Origin: Chloroflexota bacterium
Lineage (GTDB): Bacteria > Chloroflexota > Anaerolineae > Aggregatilineales > Phototrophicaceae
NCBI GenBank assembly: GCA_026713245.1
Contig: JAPOOU010000084.1
Span: 1-62,779, forward strand
DNA length: 62,779 bases
Direction: 5' to 3'
Part shown: positions 52,052 to 61,445 of the stretch, piece after piece
Layout: the number at the start of each line of letters is the position of its first letter
Position numbering within the stretch: the first letter of the stretch is position 1
Program-made: the position numbers and the translations under genes
The notes under the pieces: model-generated
What the model was told of the DNA's origin: nothing
The model's database searches: none
What the model saw: only the letters and a program-made list of their open reading frames with translations

Positions 52052-53092
52052 TCAATTGTCTAGATGGCTTAGCCTGGCGAACTCCAATTGCTTGTCGAAC
52101 TTGTCAAGCAAGGTCTGCTTGCGCGCGTCGTCCAGGAATGACAACTGAATCGATCTTCGCGCCAGGTCAACGACATCTGTAAGATCCAGCCCGCATTGTT
52201 CGACCGCCATGACATATTCGTCCACAAGAGAGCTCTGGTAAAGTCTTGGCATTCCCGAGGCCAAGAGCACTTGAACGTTATTGTCCACAAGCGTTTGGAG
52301 AGGATAAGCGGAGGCATCGTCGACAAAGCCGCGCCGCAGCGCGCGACTTACGGAAACAACAATTGGAGTGCCGGATTCGGCAAGGTTGTTGATAATGTCC
52401 GGGTGCTCATGGATACCCCAGGTTTCGGTAAGCCGGTGCGGATCAAGCTCTTCCAACGCCGACTTCAACCCATCGGCGCCCAAACTGCTGCCGGCCTGCG
52501 CTACCGTAAAGACACCTTTCTTGCGCGCGGTTGCGAATGCGCGTTTGAATTGGCCTACCGGCTGGGCGTCTTCTTCTCCAATCAGACCGAGAGCAACCAC
52601 GTTTCCATTCTTTGCCGCAGCGCCAGTCGCCCAGCGCGCCACATCATCGCCGACTCGCGGATTGTCCCGTGGAATGCAGAGAATCCAGGACATGTCGACG
52701 CCCCAGCCCCGCAGCGCGCGATCTCGACCGTCATTGAGCGCTTTGATAAACACGTCAACGCTCATCGAAGATGCCTGCATGAATTCGGAAGGCGTGACAG
52801 CTACTTCAGCATAGCTGACCCCAGTCTTGGATAGCCCAACGCCGATATCATATACCACCCGCGCTATATCCTCTGGATATCTCACCCAACTTCCGGCGAC
52901 GGCGGCCAGTTCATCGACACGCTCATAATCGGGCTTGACCAATAAATCCGCCCAGTACGCAAAATCATCAGTCTCTGCGGGAACGCCATTTTGGCGCGCG
53001 ATCATCAGCAAACCTTCGTCAACGAAAGCGCCGGTCAATTGCAGGTTGAGATCCACTTTTGGGATAGCGGCAAAGAATTCGCTTAGGCCCAT
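52052..53092 (-). CDS. Adenosine-deaminase-fold protein lacking the zinc site (probable pseudoenzyme)
   Basis: 346 residues that align along their length with adenosine deaminases, yet every catalytic motif is altered. The first strand, usually DLHxHLDG, reads DLNLQLTG, so both His and the Asp are lost (residues 16, 18, 20). The HAGE block reads QAGSS, the RIGHG block reads RLTETWG, and the SDDP block reads LASGMPRL. The barrel pieces between them remain well kept (EVAVTPSEFMQ, YPLQTLVDNNVQVLLASG, SLVDEYVMAVEQCGL). The frame has no breaks, so the protein is probably made and used for something other than deamination, such as nucleoside binding. ATG 53092 has AGGAA at good spacing. pyrG lies upstream on the same strand. 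Confidence 0.85.
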   Translation of the reverse strand: MGLSEFFAAIPKVDLNLQLTGAFVDEGLLMIARQNGVPAETDDFAYWADLLVKPDYERVDELAAVAGSWVRYPEDIARVVYDIGVGLSKTGVSYAEVAVTPSEFMQASSMSVDVFIKALNDGRDRALRGWGVDMSWILCIPRDNPRVGDDVARWATGAAAKNGNVVALGLIGEEDAQPVGQFKRAFATARKKGVFTVAQAGSSLGADGLKSALEELDPHRLTETWGIHEHPDIINNLAESGTPIVVSVSRALRRGFVDDASAYPLQTLVDNNVQVLLASGMPRLYQSSLVDEYVMAVEQCGLDLTDVVDLARRSIQLSFLDDARKQTLLDKFDKQLEFARLSHLDN

Positions 53093-53181
53093 ATCACATT
53101 CCTCATATATCAATAACTAGCCGGATTCAGAATCGTCAACACTCGCGTGGGAAACTGGGATGCGCCATGCTCCTAGCGGAC

Positions 53182-54837
53182 TCATTCGGTCGATTCCACG
53201 CCGGAATGCATCGCGCGCTCCATGATCGCTTTGGCGTCGCGAAAGGCCGCGGAAGCGCCTATGAAAGCCGAAAACAGCGGATGAGGTCGATTCGGTCGAC
53301 TCAGAAACTCCGGGTGGAATTGAGTTCCCAACATGAACGGATGATCTTGAAGTTCAGAGATTTCTACAAGTACATTATCCGGGCTTAAACCGCTGAAGCT
53401 GACGCCATTCTTCGCAAATAGAGCTCTGTAATCATTATTGAACTCAAAGCGATGACGATGACGTTCCATGACGTCCTTGACGCCATAGGCTTGGGCTGCG
53501 AGCGAGTTGGGGACCAGCACGCAGGGATATTCTCCCAGCCGCATCGTACCGCCCAAATCGGTAATCGCGCGCTGTTCAAGCATAAGATCAATGATCGGAT
53601 GTGGCGTATTTACGTCGAATTCAGAGCTGTTGGCGTCTTCCAACCCTAGCGCGTTGCGGGCGAACTCAATGCACATAACTTGCATGCCCAGGCACAATCC
53701 CAAATACGGCACATTATTCTCCCGCGCGAACTTGGCAGCTACGATTTTGCCTTCAATGCCCCGATAACCAAAACCACCGGGGACCACGACGCCGTCGAGG
53801 TCGCGCAGCTTGTCCCGATCTTTGCCTTTTTCCAAATCGCCGGAATGGATCCAAACGACCTCGACATTCTGATCCTTCTGAATCGCCGCGTGAACGATCG
53901 ATTCCTTCACCGACATGTAGGCGTCATGAAGCTCCACATATTTGCCCACGATTCCGATGCGCAGCCTGTCCTTTGCCGCCCTAAACCGCGTAACCAGTTG
54001 CCGCCATTCGTCCAGGTCCGGCGCAGAAGCTTGAATCTTGAAGCGGTCGAGAATGTAATCAGCCAATCCTGTCTCTTCAATCAGCAATGGTACGGCGTAG
54101 ATGTTGTCTGCCGTCTCTAACGGAATGACGGCGTCCTCGTCAACGTCGCAGAAGAGCGCGATCTTGTTGACGATTTCATGGTTGACCGGGTGGTCTGTCC
54201 GAGCGATGATCACGTCAGGCTGGATACCGATGCCGCGCAGTTCACGAACGCTATGTTGAGTCGGTTTGGTCTTCAGTTCATCGGTAGCGCCGATGTGCGG
54301 CAAGAACGTGACGTGAACATACAGGGCCTCGCTGCGCTTTAGTTCCGTACGCAGTTGGCGCAGCGCTTCGAGAAAGGGCAAGCCTTCAATGTCTCCCGCC
54401 GTCCCCCCCACTTCGACAATGACAACATCAGCGCCGCTGCGCTGGCCCACCAATTTCATGCAGCGCTTGATCTCGTTGGTTATGTGGGGAACAACTTGTA
54501 TCGTGCCCCCGAGGTAGTCTCCCTTCCGCTCTTTTTCAATTACCGTTAGGTAAACTTGCCCGGCTGTAACATTTGACAGCCGGCTTACATTTTCGTCGAC
54601 GAAGCGCTCATAGTGGCCCAAATCGAGGTCGGTTTCGGCGCCGTCCGCGGTTACAAAGACCTCACCATGCTGGTACGGGCTCATCGTTCCCGGATCAACA
54701 TTGAGATAGGGATCCAGTTTTTGTAGCGTAACTTTCAAGCCGCGCGCCTTGAGTATGCGGCCAACTGCCGCAACGGTCAGCCCCTTGCCAACTGAACTTA
54801 CGACACCGCCGGTACAGAATATGTATTTGGGACTCAC
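53182..54837 (-). CDS. pyrG: CTP synthase
   Basis: 551 residues. It makes CTP from UTP with glutamine or ammonia and ATP. The synthetase domain (about 1-265) begins KYIFCTGGVVSSVGKG and includes KLDPYLNVDPGTM. The glutaminase domain (about 290-535) has LGLCLGMQVM with the nucleophile Cys and GTQFHPEFLSRP with the His-x-Glu. The length is normal. GTG 54837 is chosen because GGAAGTGAG precedes it and the family starts here; ATG 54879 would add 14 residues. The deaminase-like gene follows after 89 bases on the same strand, a pairing of interest because both concern nucleotides. Confidence 0.97.
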   Translation of the reverse strand: MSPKYIFCTGGVVSSVGKGLTVAAVGRILKARGLKVTLQKLDPYLNVDPGTMSPYQHGEVFVTADGAETDLDLGHYERFVDENVSRLSNVTAGQVYLTVIEKERKGDYLGGTIQVVPHITNEIKRCMKLVGQRSGADVVIVEVGGTAGDIEGLPFLEALRQLRTELKRSEALYVHVTFLPHIGATDELKTKPTQHSVRELRGIGIQPDVIIARTDHPVNHEIVNKIALFCDVDEDAVIPLETADNIYAVPLLIEETGLADYILDRFKIQASAPDLDEWRQLVTRFRAAKDRLRIGIVGKYVELHDAYMSVKESIVHAAIQKDQNVEVVWIHSGDLEKGKDRDKLRDLDGVVVPGGFGYRGIEGKIVAAKFARENNVPYLGLCLGMQVMCIEFARNALGLEDANSSEFDVNTPHPIIDLMLEQRAITDLGGTMRLGEYPCVLVPNSLAAQAYGVKDVMERHRHRFEFNNDYRALFAKNGVSFSGLSPDNVLVEISELQDHPFMLGTQFHPEFLSRPNRPHPLFSAFIGASAAFRDAKAIMERAMHSGVESTE

Positions 54838-54953
54838 AATCTCACTTCCCCCCTTGCCCCCTACTCTATTATCGCGCATAAGCTCGTCAACAAGCTGCTA
54901 TTTCAGATCTCGCCAGCTGCATACCGCCTCGCTCCGACACCGAAAAAGTTAAT

Positions 54954-55325
54954 CTAGATCATTTTCGCCAAGTCCGACGCCGCGCGGCGCATATCCAATA
55001 GCAGCAGACCTAACTTGGCTTCGGCAGTAACGACCGATGTCAGCACGGCGTCGTCGTTGACAGACATCATAAGCACAAACCCGTAATCGCCCTTGATCAT
55101 AAGATGATCCAGGCTGCCACGCCCCAACTCCATCACAATTCGCTCGCCCAGGCCCACCATCGCCGCACTCATCGCGGACAGGCGCTGATCGTTTAAATCA
55201 TTCGGCACAAACGACGCCATATTTACGCCCTCGACGCTGACAACCGCGATCGCTTCCAGTTCCGGGTTCATGGCATGCACTTGGCGAAGGCGCGCAAGCA
55301 AGGCATCCGCCCCCAATTGTTCCAT
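54954..55325 (-). CDS. Roadblock/LC7-domain protein
   Basis: 123 residues, one Roadblock/LC7 domain. A first helix (ALLARLRQVHAMNPELEAIAVVSVEGVNMAS), a second (RLSAMSAAMVGLGERIVMELG) and the strand pair VMMSVNDDAVLTSVV are characteristic. In bacteria these proteins regulate small MglA-type GTPases or bind as dimers. No GTPase gene is in the window. ATG 55325 is preferred (GGGAG upstream); an ATG at 55454 in frame would add 43 basic residues unlike the family. It is divergent from the MoxR gene. Confidence 0.85.
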   Translation of the reverse strand: MEQLGADALLARLRQVHAMNPELEAIAVVSVEGVNMASFVPNDLNDQRLSAMSAAMVGLGERIVMELGRGSLDHLMIKGDYGFVLMMSVNDDAVLTSVVTAEAKLGLLLLDMRRAASDLAKMI

Positions 55326-55474
55326 CACGCCGCTCCCTTCGATCTCAAAAGCCCCTTCACAACGGCGGTCCCAAATGCGAAATTTACGCCGAATTGCGGC
55401 GCCGGGCACACGATCAACTTTGAAGCAACAAACGTGGAATGGCAGATTTGCCATATAGCATATTGCCGTGTTTA

Positions 55475-55502
55475 ATTATACTAGACATGGCGCAAAGGAC
55501 AA
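55475..55502 (-). promoter_or_regulatory. Candidate promoter of the Roadblock gene
   Basis: Minus-strand TTGTCC (55502-55497), 16 bases, TATAAT (55480-55475). It would give a leader of about 140 bases to the start at 55325. Confidence 0.4.
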
Positions 55503-55607
55503 GCTGGGCAGTTGGCGTTTCCCAATTGTTGGCGACAAATGGAACACAGTTGCCAATAGATATCGCATACAGTAATGGGCTATCGACACGCGAATGGAAC
55601 GGTATCA

Positions 55608-56606
55608 ATGAGCGAACAGTACCAAGGGACCCGGGTCGCCCGACAGGCTCAGCAAACCACGGCGCCCGTACAAGAGATCGCCGACCGCATCGCAAGCGCT
55701 GTCGGCCAGGTAATCATGGGCAAGGGCAACGAGATCCGCCTCACCACACTCGGTCTGCTTTGTCGCGGCCATATCTTGCTCGAAGACATACCCGGCGTGG
55801 GCAAGACCATGATGGCAAAGTCCCTCGCGCGCGCGGTCGGTTGTACGTTCAATCGTATTCAGTTTACCCCGGATATGCTCCCATCGGACATTACGGGCGT
55901 GTCTATCTTCAACCCGAAATCGCGCGAATTTGAGTTTCGACCCGGACCGATCATGGCGCAGATTGTACTCGCCGACGAGATCAACCGCGCGACGCCGAAA
56001 ACGCAGTCTGCCCTGTTGGAAGCGATGGAAGAAGGTCAGATGACTGTAGATGGGGTTACCTATCGACTGAGCAATCCCTTTCTGATTATGGCTACCCAGA
56101 ACCCGATCGAATACGAAGGCACCTTTCCATTGCCCGAAGCGCAACTGGATCGCTTTCTTGTTCGCATCCAGATGGGCTATCCGCAGCCGCAAGAGGAGCT
56201 GAAGATCTTATCCGCGCAACAATACCAGCATCCCATTAACAATCTCCAGCAGGTGGTCAGCTTGCAAGAGTTGCTTTCTGTCCAGCAATTGATAAAAGAT
56301 GTCTATGTCGCCAAAGAAGTGAAGCAGTATGTCGTAAACTTGATCACCGCTTCGCGCCGACACCCCGATGTATACCTCGGCAGCAGTCCGCGCGGTTCGT
56401 TGGCCCTATTCCGCACCGCCCAGGCTCGCGCCGCCATGACCGGCCGCGAATATGTTATCCCGGACGACGTAAAAGCCCTGGCCGAAGTCACGCTAGCGCA
56501 TCGTATTATCGTTGGCCCGGCCGCGCGCATCAAAAACATCACCTCGCGTACTATTGTGCAAGACATCTTGCAGACGACGCCGGTGCCCGGCGCATCCGTG
56601 CGCTAA
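55608..56606 (+). CDS. MoxR-family AAA+ ATPase
   Basis: 332 residues. Walker A is [15 protein letters not shown], Walker B is [25 protein letters not shown], and sensor 1 is [23 protein letters not shown]. Domain organisation is the usual MoxR pattern, with the lid near 250-330. These ATPases act as chaperones that insert cofactors or activate partner proteins, often von Willebrand (VWA) proteins. The DUF58 gene follows six bases later, a very common pair. The ATG at 55608 is the family start; an upstream ATG at 55575 would add eleven residues. It is divergent from the Roadblock gene. Confidence 0.94.
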   Translation: MSEQYQGTRVARQAQQTTAPVQEIADRIASAVGQVIMGKGNEIRLTTLGLLCRGHILLEDIPGVGKTMMAKSLARAVGCTFNRIQFTPDMLPSDITGVSIFNPKSREFEFRPGPIMAQIVLADEINRATPKTQSALLEAMEEGQMTVDGVTYRLSNPFLIMATQNPIEYEGTFPLPEAQLDRFLVRIQMGYPQPQEELKILSAQQYQHPINNLQQVVSLQELLSVQQLIKDVYVAKEVKQYVVNLITASRRHPDVYLGSSPRGSLALFRTAQARAAMTGREYVIPDDVKALAEVTLAHRIIVGPAARIKNITSRTIVQDILQTTPVPGASVR

Positions 56607-56612
56607 GGTACT

Positions 56613-57866
56613 ATGCCAAACCGACGCAACATTCTCTATATCTTGATGATCATCAGCTTGCTGACCGGTTTGTTCACAGGCAGTCCTCAGTTGTTCAATT
56701 TGACCTACCTGATCGCTGCGGTGCTCCTGCTATCGCTCGCCTGGACCTGGATTACCCTGCGCGGGATCGCCCTACAGCGGACGACACGCACGCGACGATC
56801 CCAAGTGGGCCGGATGTTTCGCGAGTCATTTAGCGTACAAAAAACCGGGATCTTTCCGAAACTCTGGTTGGAAATACACGATCACTCCAGCTTGCCCGGT
56901 CACCATGCCAGCCACGTTGTTCCTTCCCTCCTTGGGGGCAAAGAATACCGCTGGAACGTCGAGACTATCTGCGTACTGCGCGGCGAGTTTCAGCTTGGTC
57001 CGCTGACCGTAATTAGCAGCGATCCCTTTGGTTTTTTCCGTTCTCCGCGACGGGTGAGCGCGACCGAGAAGCTGATCGTATACCCGATGACAGTCGATCT
57101 CAATAAGGTGGTCTTGCCCATAGGATTCTTGTCTGGCGGCGAAGCGCAGAGGCAGCTAACGCACGAGATCACCACCAACGCCAGTAGCATACGCGACTAC
57201 GTGGCCGGTGACAGCATGAATCGCATACATTGGCGCTCCACCGCGCGCACAGGCAATATTATGGTCAAGGAATTTGAACTTGATCCGCTGGTGGATATTT
57301 GGCTGTTTAGCGATTTCTCTTCCGACTCTTTGTACGAAGCGCATGGATTGCGGCGCGCATCACAAGGCGGGCACGTCGTAGCGGATCGATACAGGATTCC
57401 GCCATCGACCGAAGAATACGGCGTCGTTATTGCGGCGTCCCTGGCGAAATATTTCATCGAGAGCGAGCGCGTTGTAGGATACGCGGCCTACACGCCCTTC
57501 CGGCAAGTTTTCCAGCCAGATCGCGGCAATCGCCAATTGACAAGGATCTTTCAAGCGCTGGCGGTCGCGCGCAGCACGTCGAGCCATACCTTACGGCAAA
57601 TGCTTTCGCTGGAGACGCCGCATTTCACGCGCGGCACAACGCTCATGATAATCACATCATCTCTGGACGAGGAGTGGATTACCGAAGCGCAAATCATGAT
57701 CAGGCGCGGTGTCCGCCCTATCTGCGTCTTCATTGATCCGCAGACATTCGATCCGCGGCAAGATTCAAGGGAAATACGCGGGATGCTGCAATTGGCCAAG
57801 ATTCCTTCACTCATCGTCGGCAAAGACGACGACTTGACAGTTGCCTTGGAACAACGCCCAGTTTAA
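56613..57866 (+). CDS. DUF58 membrane protein
   Basis: 417 residues. Two transmembrane helices occupy about 1-52. A beta-rich part follows, then the DUF58 signature GDSMNRIHWRSTARTGNIMVKEFE near residue 205. The C-terminal VWA-like domain has IWLFSDFSSDS as MIDAS-like strand and RGTTLMIITSSLDEEW later. It is paired with the MoxR ATPase, which probably remodels it. Such pairs contribute to stress tolerance and envelope function. It ends about 100 bases before the flavoenzyme gene, with no clear terminator. Confidence 0.9.
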   Translation: MPNRRNILYILMIISLLTGLFTGSPQLFNLTYLIAAVLLLSLAWTWITLRGIALQRTTRTRRSQVGRMFRESFSVQKTGIFPKLWLEIHDHSSLPGHHASHVVPSLLGGKEYRWNVETICVLRGEFQLGPLTVISSDPFGFFRSPRRVSATEKLIVYPMTVDLNKVVLPIGFLSGGEAQRQLTHEITTNASSIRDYVAGDSMNRIHWRSTARTGNIMVKEFELDPLVDIWLFSDFSSDSLYEAHGLRRASQGGHVVADRYRIPPSTEEYGVVIAASLAKYFIESERVVGYAAYTPFRQVFQPDRGNRQLTRIFQALAVARSTSSHTLRQMLSLETPHFTRGTTLMIITSSLDEEWITEAQIMIRRGVRPICVFIDPQTFDPRQDSREIRGMLQLAKIPSLIVGKDDDLTVALEQRPV

Positions 57867-57921
57867 GAGACTATCAGCGCGCGATCACAGACTATGATGA
57901 AATAAATTAAAACACGGCTGT

Positions 57922-57945
57922 CGCGCTTGCCCTTCCACAAGCGCG
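57922..57945 (+). promoter_or_regulatory. Perfect 8-bp stem-loop upstream of the flavoenzyme gene
   Basis: CGCGCTTG (57922-57929) is an exact inverted repeat of CAAGCGCG (57938-57945) around an 8-base loop. It is not followed by T and lies 22 bases before ATG 57968, so it is better placed for an operator or leader structure than a terminator. Confidence 0.4.
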
Positions 57946-57967
57946 TGGGAATACGAAAGTTGAGAAT

Positions 57968-59113
57968 ATGAACCAAACATTTGATGTGATTATCATTGGC
58001 GCCGGCGCGATGGGCAGCGCGGCAGCTTATTATTTCAGCAGGAGGAAACAGCGGGTACTCCTGCTCGAACAATTTGAGCTTGATCATCGGCGAGGCAGCT
58101 CTTATGGCTATTCGCGCATCATTCGTTATTCCTATGACTATCCGGAGTACGTCGAGCTGGCAAAAGACACATTTCCCTTATGGTTCGCCCTAGAAAACAG
58201 CTTGGGTGAGCAGCTTTATGTGAAGACAGGCGGTATCGATTTCGGCCCCGCCGACGATGAGATGCTCGACGCGACGATTGCGTCGGTACAGTCGGGCATG
58301 ATCGAACATGAACTGATAGCAGTTGAAGAAGCTCACAAGCGCTTTCCCCAGTATCGTTTTGGGGAGGACTTTCGTATCCTCTACCAACCCGATTCCGGTT
58401 TCGTCAAAGCGTCGAGTGCCGTAAGGGGACATATCCTGCTCGCGCGGCAGAACGGCGCAATCCTCAAAGACAACACTGTCGTCTCGGACATTTCGATTAA
58501 CCGGGACAGCGTCGATGTCTCCACAAGCGCCGGAAGCTACTCGGCAGGAAAGCTGGTCGTCACGGCAGGCTCCTGGGCGCGATCGCTTCTCTTGGAAACC
58601 GGACTCAACTTGCCGCTCGCAGTTCTACGCTGCCAATTGAATTTCATGTCGACGTCCGGTTCAAGTCATTATGACTCTGACAGTTGCCCGGTCTGGATCG
58701 CGCACGTGAGCAGCTTGTTTCCTGAAACGCTTTACGGAATACCCTCGCATGACGGTTCCGGTTTCAAAGTCGCATTTCATGGCGGCCCGCCTCATCGGCG
58801 CCCTTCCGAAATCGATTACAATCCTGATCCGGAAAATGTTGAGGCCGTCCGAGGTTTCTTGCGATCCCATATCCCCGGACTTGCGGAGGCGCCGGTGAGA
58901 GAAAGTCGCATCTGCCTTTACACACAGACTCCTGACGAGCACTTCATTGTGGACAGGCACCCGCATCATGCTCATGTGGTGATTGGCGCGGGTTTCAGCG
59001 GTCATGGATTCAAATTCAGCACCATCATCGGGAAAATGCTCAGCGACCTGGCGCTCGATGGCGCGACGCCTCATAACGATCGGCTCTTCAAAATCAGACG
59101 GTTTTCAGCTTAA
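57968..59113 (+). CDS. Sarcosine/N-methyl-amino-acid oxidase family flavoenzyme
   Basis: 381 residues. DVIIIGAGAMGSAAAYYFSRR is the FAD-binding motif. The second dinucleotide part and GIDFGPADDE follow. Near residue 318 ICLYTQTPDEHF has the Cys that binds FAD covalently in monomeric sarcosine oxidase and N-methyltryptophan oxidase. It should oxidise a secondary amine, releasing H2O2 and an aldehyde. The substrate is not certain. It overlaps the convergent GNAT gene by 20 bases at its 3' end. An 8-base-pair stem-loop lies just upstream. Confidence 0.88.
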   Translation: MNQTFDVIIIGAGAMGSAAAYYFSRRKQRVLLLEQFELDHRRGSSYGYSRIIRYSYDYPEYVELAKDTFPLWFALENSLGEQLYVKTGGIDFGPADDEMLDATIASVQSGMIEHELIAVEEAHKRFPQYRFGEDFRILYQPDSGFVKASSAVRGHILLARQNGAILKDNTVVSDISINRDSVDVSTSAGSYSAGKLVVTAGSWARSLLLETGLNLPLAVLRCQLNFMSTSGSSHYDSDSCPVWIAHVSSLFPETLYGIPSHDGSGFKVAFHGGPPHRRPSEIDYNPDPENVEAVRGFLRSHIPGLAEAPVRESRICLYTQTPDEHFIVDRHPHHAHVVIGAGFSGHGFKFSTIIGKMLSDLALDGATPHNDRLFKIRRFSA

Positions 59114-59783
59114 GCGTCCACCAATCGTAAGTTCCGAGTAATTGGAATCCGCTGTCAGCCAAAAGCTTAACCGGGACGCGATCACCTTGCGCCACCAACG
59201 TGCCGACCCTCTGCAATTGCCGGGTGGCCGCGACAGACAGCGCCCGCAATATGCCCTCCCTTGTTAAACTGCCCTCGATCCATATTCCGCTGTAGGCAAA
59301 CGTCTCTACCGGCACAAGATGAGTCCCGTCGTTATCCAAGCAACCATTGGCTCCAGGCCCGGGCGACGTAACATGCAGGCCATAACTTTGTTCGGAGATT
59401 GCAAATCCGCAGGATGCGCACAGGCGGCGCATGACGAGATTCTCTCTCCTGACCAGGGCACGCAGCAATGGCACGTCGAGCTCCCGAGCGAGCAATTGGC
59501 ATTCGGCAATCAGCCGGCGGCCAATGCCCGTGCCTTGCGCCTGCGGCTCGACGGCCAATAGATCCAACTCGAGGCGTTGCCCTCCCGTCCTCGACACGGT
59601 TATGAAATTGTCCGCAAAGGCCATGATCCCCCGGGCGTCCAGCGCAACGAGCGAGTAGCCGCGACCCGCCTTCAACAGCCCGCCGATTCGATGTCGATCG
59701 AAGGGTTCGCCAAAAGTTTTTTCCGCGATGGCGGCAATCGCCGTGGCATCCGAAGGCAACGCTCGACGCACCCTAACGCTCAT
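59094..59783 (-). CDS. GNAT-family N-acetyltransferase
   Basis: 229 residues. The acetyl-CoA site is visible in LDLLAVEPQAQGTGIGRRLIAECQLLA (the Q/R-x-x-G-x-G/A pattern). MRRLCASCGFAISEQSYGLHV forms the later strand-helix. The 75-residue C-terminal extension beyond the GNAT core (VPVETFAYSGIWIEG, LRALSVAATRQLQRVGTLVAQGD) is unassigned and may form a second, truncated domain. Substrate is unknown. Its end overlaps the flavoenzyme gene by 20 bases in convergent orientation. Confidence 0.82.
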   Translation of the reverse strand: MSVRVRRALPSDATAIAAIAEKTFGEPFDRHRIGGLLKAGRGYSLVALDARGIMAFADNFITVSRTGGQRLELDLLAVEPQAQGTGIGRRLIAECQLLARELDVPLLRALVRRENLVMRRLCASCGFAISEQSYGLHVTSPGPGANGCLDNDGTHLVPVETFAYSGIWIEGSLTREGILRALSVAATRQLQRVGTLVAQGDRVPVKLLADSGFQLLGTYDWWTLKLKTV

Positions 59784-59852
59784 TGATTTTTCCCGATTGC
59801 AAGAACATAATGAAGGCGCAATTGACTTGGATTCACGGAAACAGATTTGAGT

Positions 59853-61445
59853 ATGTCGTCGCCTGGCAAGAGTTACTTGTACATTATCGCCTTTGTCAGC
59901 GGAATGACTACCCTCGCCATCGAACTATCGGCCTCACGCTTGCTGGGCAACGTATTCGGCAACAGCAATCTGGTCTGGGCAAATGTCATCGGACTGATGT
60001 TGCTCTATCTGACTGTCGGGTACTTCGTCGGCGGCCGCCTGGCGGACAAATATCCTCGCATCACTGTCTTGCTGCAAATCATAGTCTGGGCAGCATTTCT
60101 CTGCGCCTTGATTCCCATCATTGCCAGACCTGTTGTCACGCGGGCCGCTCAGGCGGTCTTCGGCGCGGACGCGGCGCTGGCTCTGGGATCTTTCGTTTCC
60201 GTGCTCGTTCTTTTTTCGATCCCGGTTACGATGCTGGGTACGGTATCGCCCTTTGTGATTCGATTGTCGGTTCAACGGATTGAAGAGTCCGGCAAAATCG
60301 CCGGGCAAATTTATGCCGTTAGTACACTGGGAAGCCTCCTGGGAACCTTCTTCCCGGTACTGTGGATCATCCCAGAGCTGGGCACGACGCGCACGTTTCT
60401 GCTCTTCGCCGGTATCTTGTATACGGTCGCCCAGGTCGGCCTCTTGGTGGTCAATCGCAGGGCCGCCCTGGCTTATCTTTCCATGCCTGTCATCATCGCA
60501 GTGCTGGCGCAGCTCCTGCTACAGGGACCGCTCCGACCTCCCGCCGCCAACGCCACGCTAAATTACGAGAAAGAAAGCGCCTACAACTACATCCAGGTGC
60601 AAGAAGACAGCGATGGCTATCGCTACCTTTATCTGAACGAAGGTCAAGGCATCCATAGCCAATGGCACGAAACCGAAGTCCTCTTTGGCGGCACCTGGGA
60701 CTTTTTCTTGGTCGGACCCTATTTTAATCAGCCGCCCTTTCGCGCCGACCAAGTGACGTCATTGCTGCTGATTGGCCTGGCTGCGGGTACCATCCCTCGG
60801 CAATACACGGCGATCTACGGCGAAATACATATTGACGGCATAGAAATTGATCCGGCGATTGTCGAGGCCGGCGCGGCATATTTTGATATGAACGCCGCTT
60901 CCCTTCCCAATCTGACCGCATATACAGGCGATGGACGCTATCTGCTCAATCAAATGGATCGCCGCTACAGCGTGATTGGCATCGACGCCTACCGCCCACC
61001 CTATATTCCCTGGCATCTCACGACGGTTGAATTCTTCCAGGAAGTAAAAGCGCGCCTGTCTCAAAACGGCGTTGCCGTCATCAATGTCGGGCGCACCGAT
61101 ACCGACCGGCGCCTGGTTGACGCGCTCGCAAATACCATGTCGCAGGTTTTCCCCAGCGTACACGCCATGGATGTACCGGCATCTTTCAACACCATTCTCG
61201 TCGGGACAGTCGATTCAAGCAGCGCGTCCAACTTGCGTCGAAACCTGCAATATCGGATTGATAGTATTGATCCGACATTATACGAATTAATGGAACTGGC
61301 TGCGGCGTCGTTGGTCCCGCTCGGCGCAAGCGACATAATCTTTACGGATGACCGGGCGCCGGTGGAAACGCTGATCGATTCAATCGTCCTTGACTTCCTC
61401 TTGTCTGGTCGGGCTGAAGAATTCCGACAAGCTGATGAACCATAG
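59853..61445 (+). CDS. Membrane-bound spermidine-synthase-like protein
   Basis: 530 residues. Seven or so transmembrane helices fill the first 225 residues, with IELSASRLLGNVFGNSNLVWANVIG as the start typical of the membrane form. A polyamine synthase-like Rossmann domain follows: LLIGLAAGTIPRQY as motif I, DGIEIDPAIVEAGAAYFD with the acidic SAM-binding residue, GDGRYLL, and DAYRPPYIPWHLTTVEFF with the catalytic Asp. Proteins of this type are common in Chloroflexota, yet their product has not been settled. ATG 59853 is preferred over TTG 59847. It overlaps the DUF1461 gene by 11 bases. Confidence 0.86.
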   Translation: MSSPGKSYLYIIAFVSGMTTLAIELSASRLLGNVFGNSNLVWANVIGLMLLYLTVGYFVGGRLADKYPRITVLLQIIVWAAFLCALIPIIARPVVTRAAQAVFGADAALALGSFVSVLVLFSIPVTMLGTVSPFVIRLSVQRIEESGKIAGQIYAVSTLGSLLGTFFPVLWIIPELGTTRTFLLFAGILYTVAQVGLLVVNRRAALAYLSMPVIIAVLAQLLLQGPLRPPAANATLNYEKESAYNYIQVQEDSDGYRYLYLNEGQGIHSQWHETEVLFGGTWDFFLVGPYFNQPPFRADQVTSLLLIGLAAGTIPRQYTAIYGEIHIDGIEIDPAIVEAGAAYFDMNAASLPNLTAYTGDGRYLLNQMDRRYSVIGIDAYRPPYIPWHLTTVEFFQEVKARLSQNGVAVINVGRTDTDRRLVDALANTMSQVFPSVHAMDVPASFNTILVGTVDSSSASNLRRNLQYRIDSIDPTLYELMELAAASLVPLGASDIIFTDDRAPVETLIDSIVLDFLLSGRAEEFRQADEP

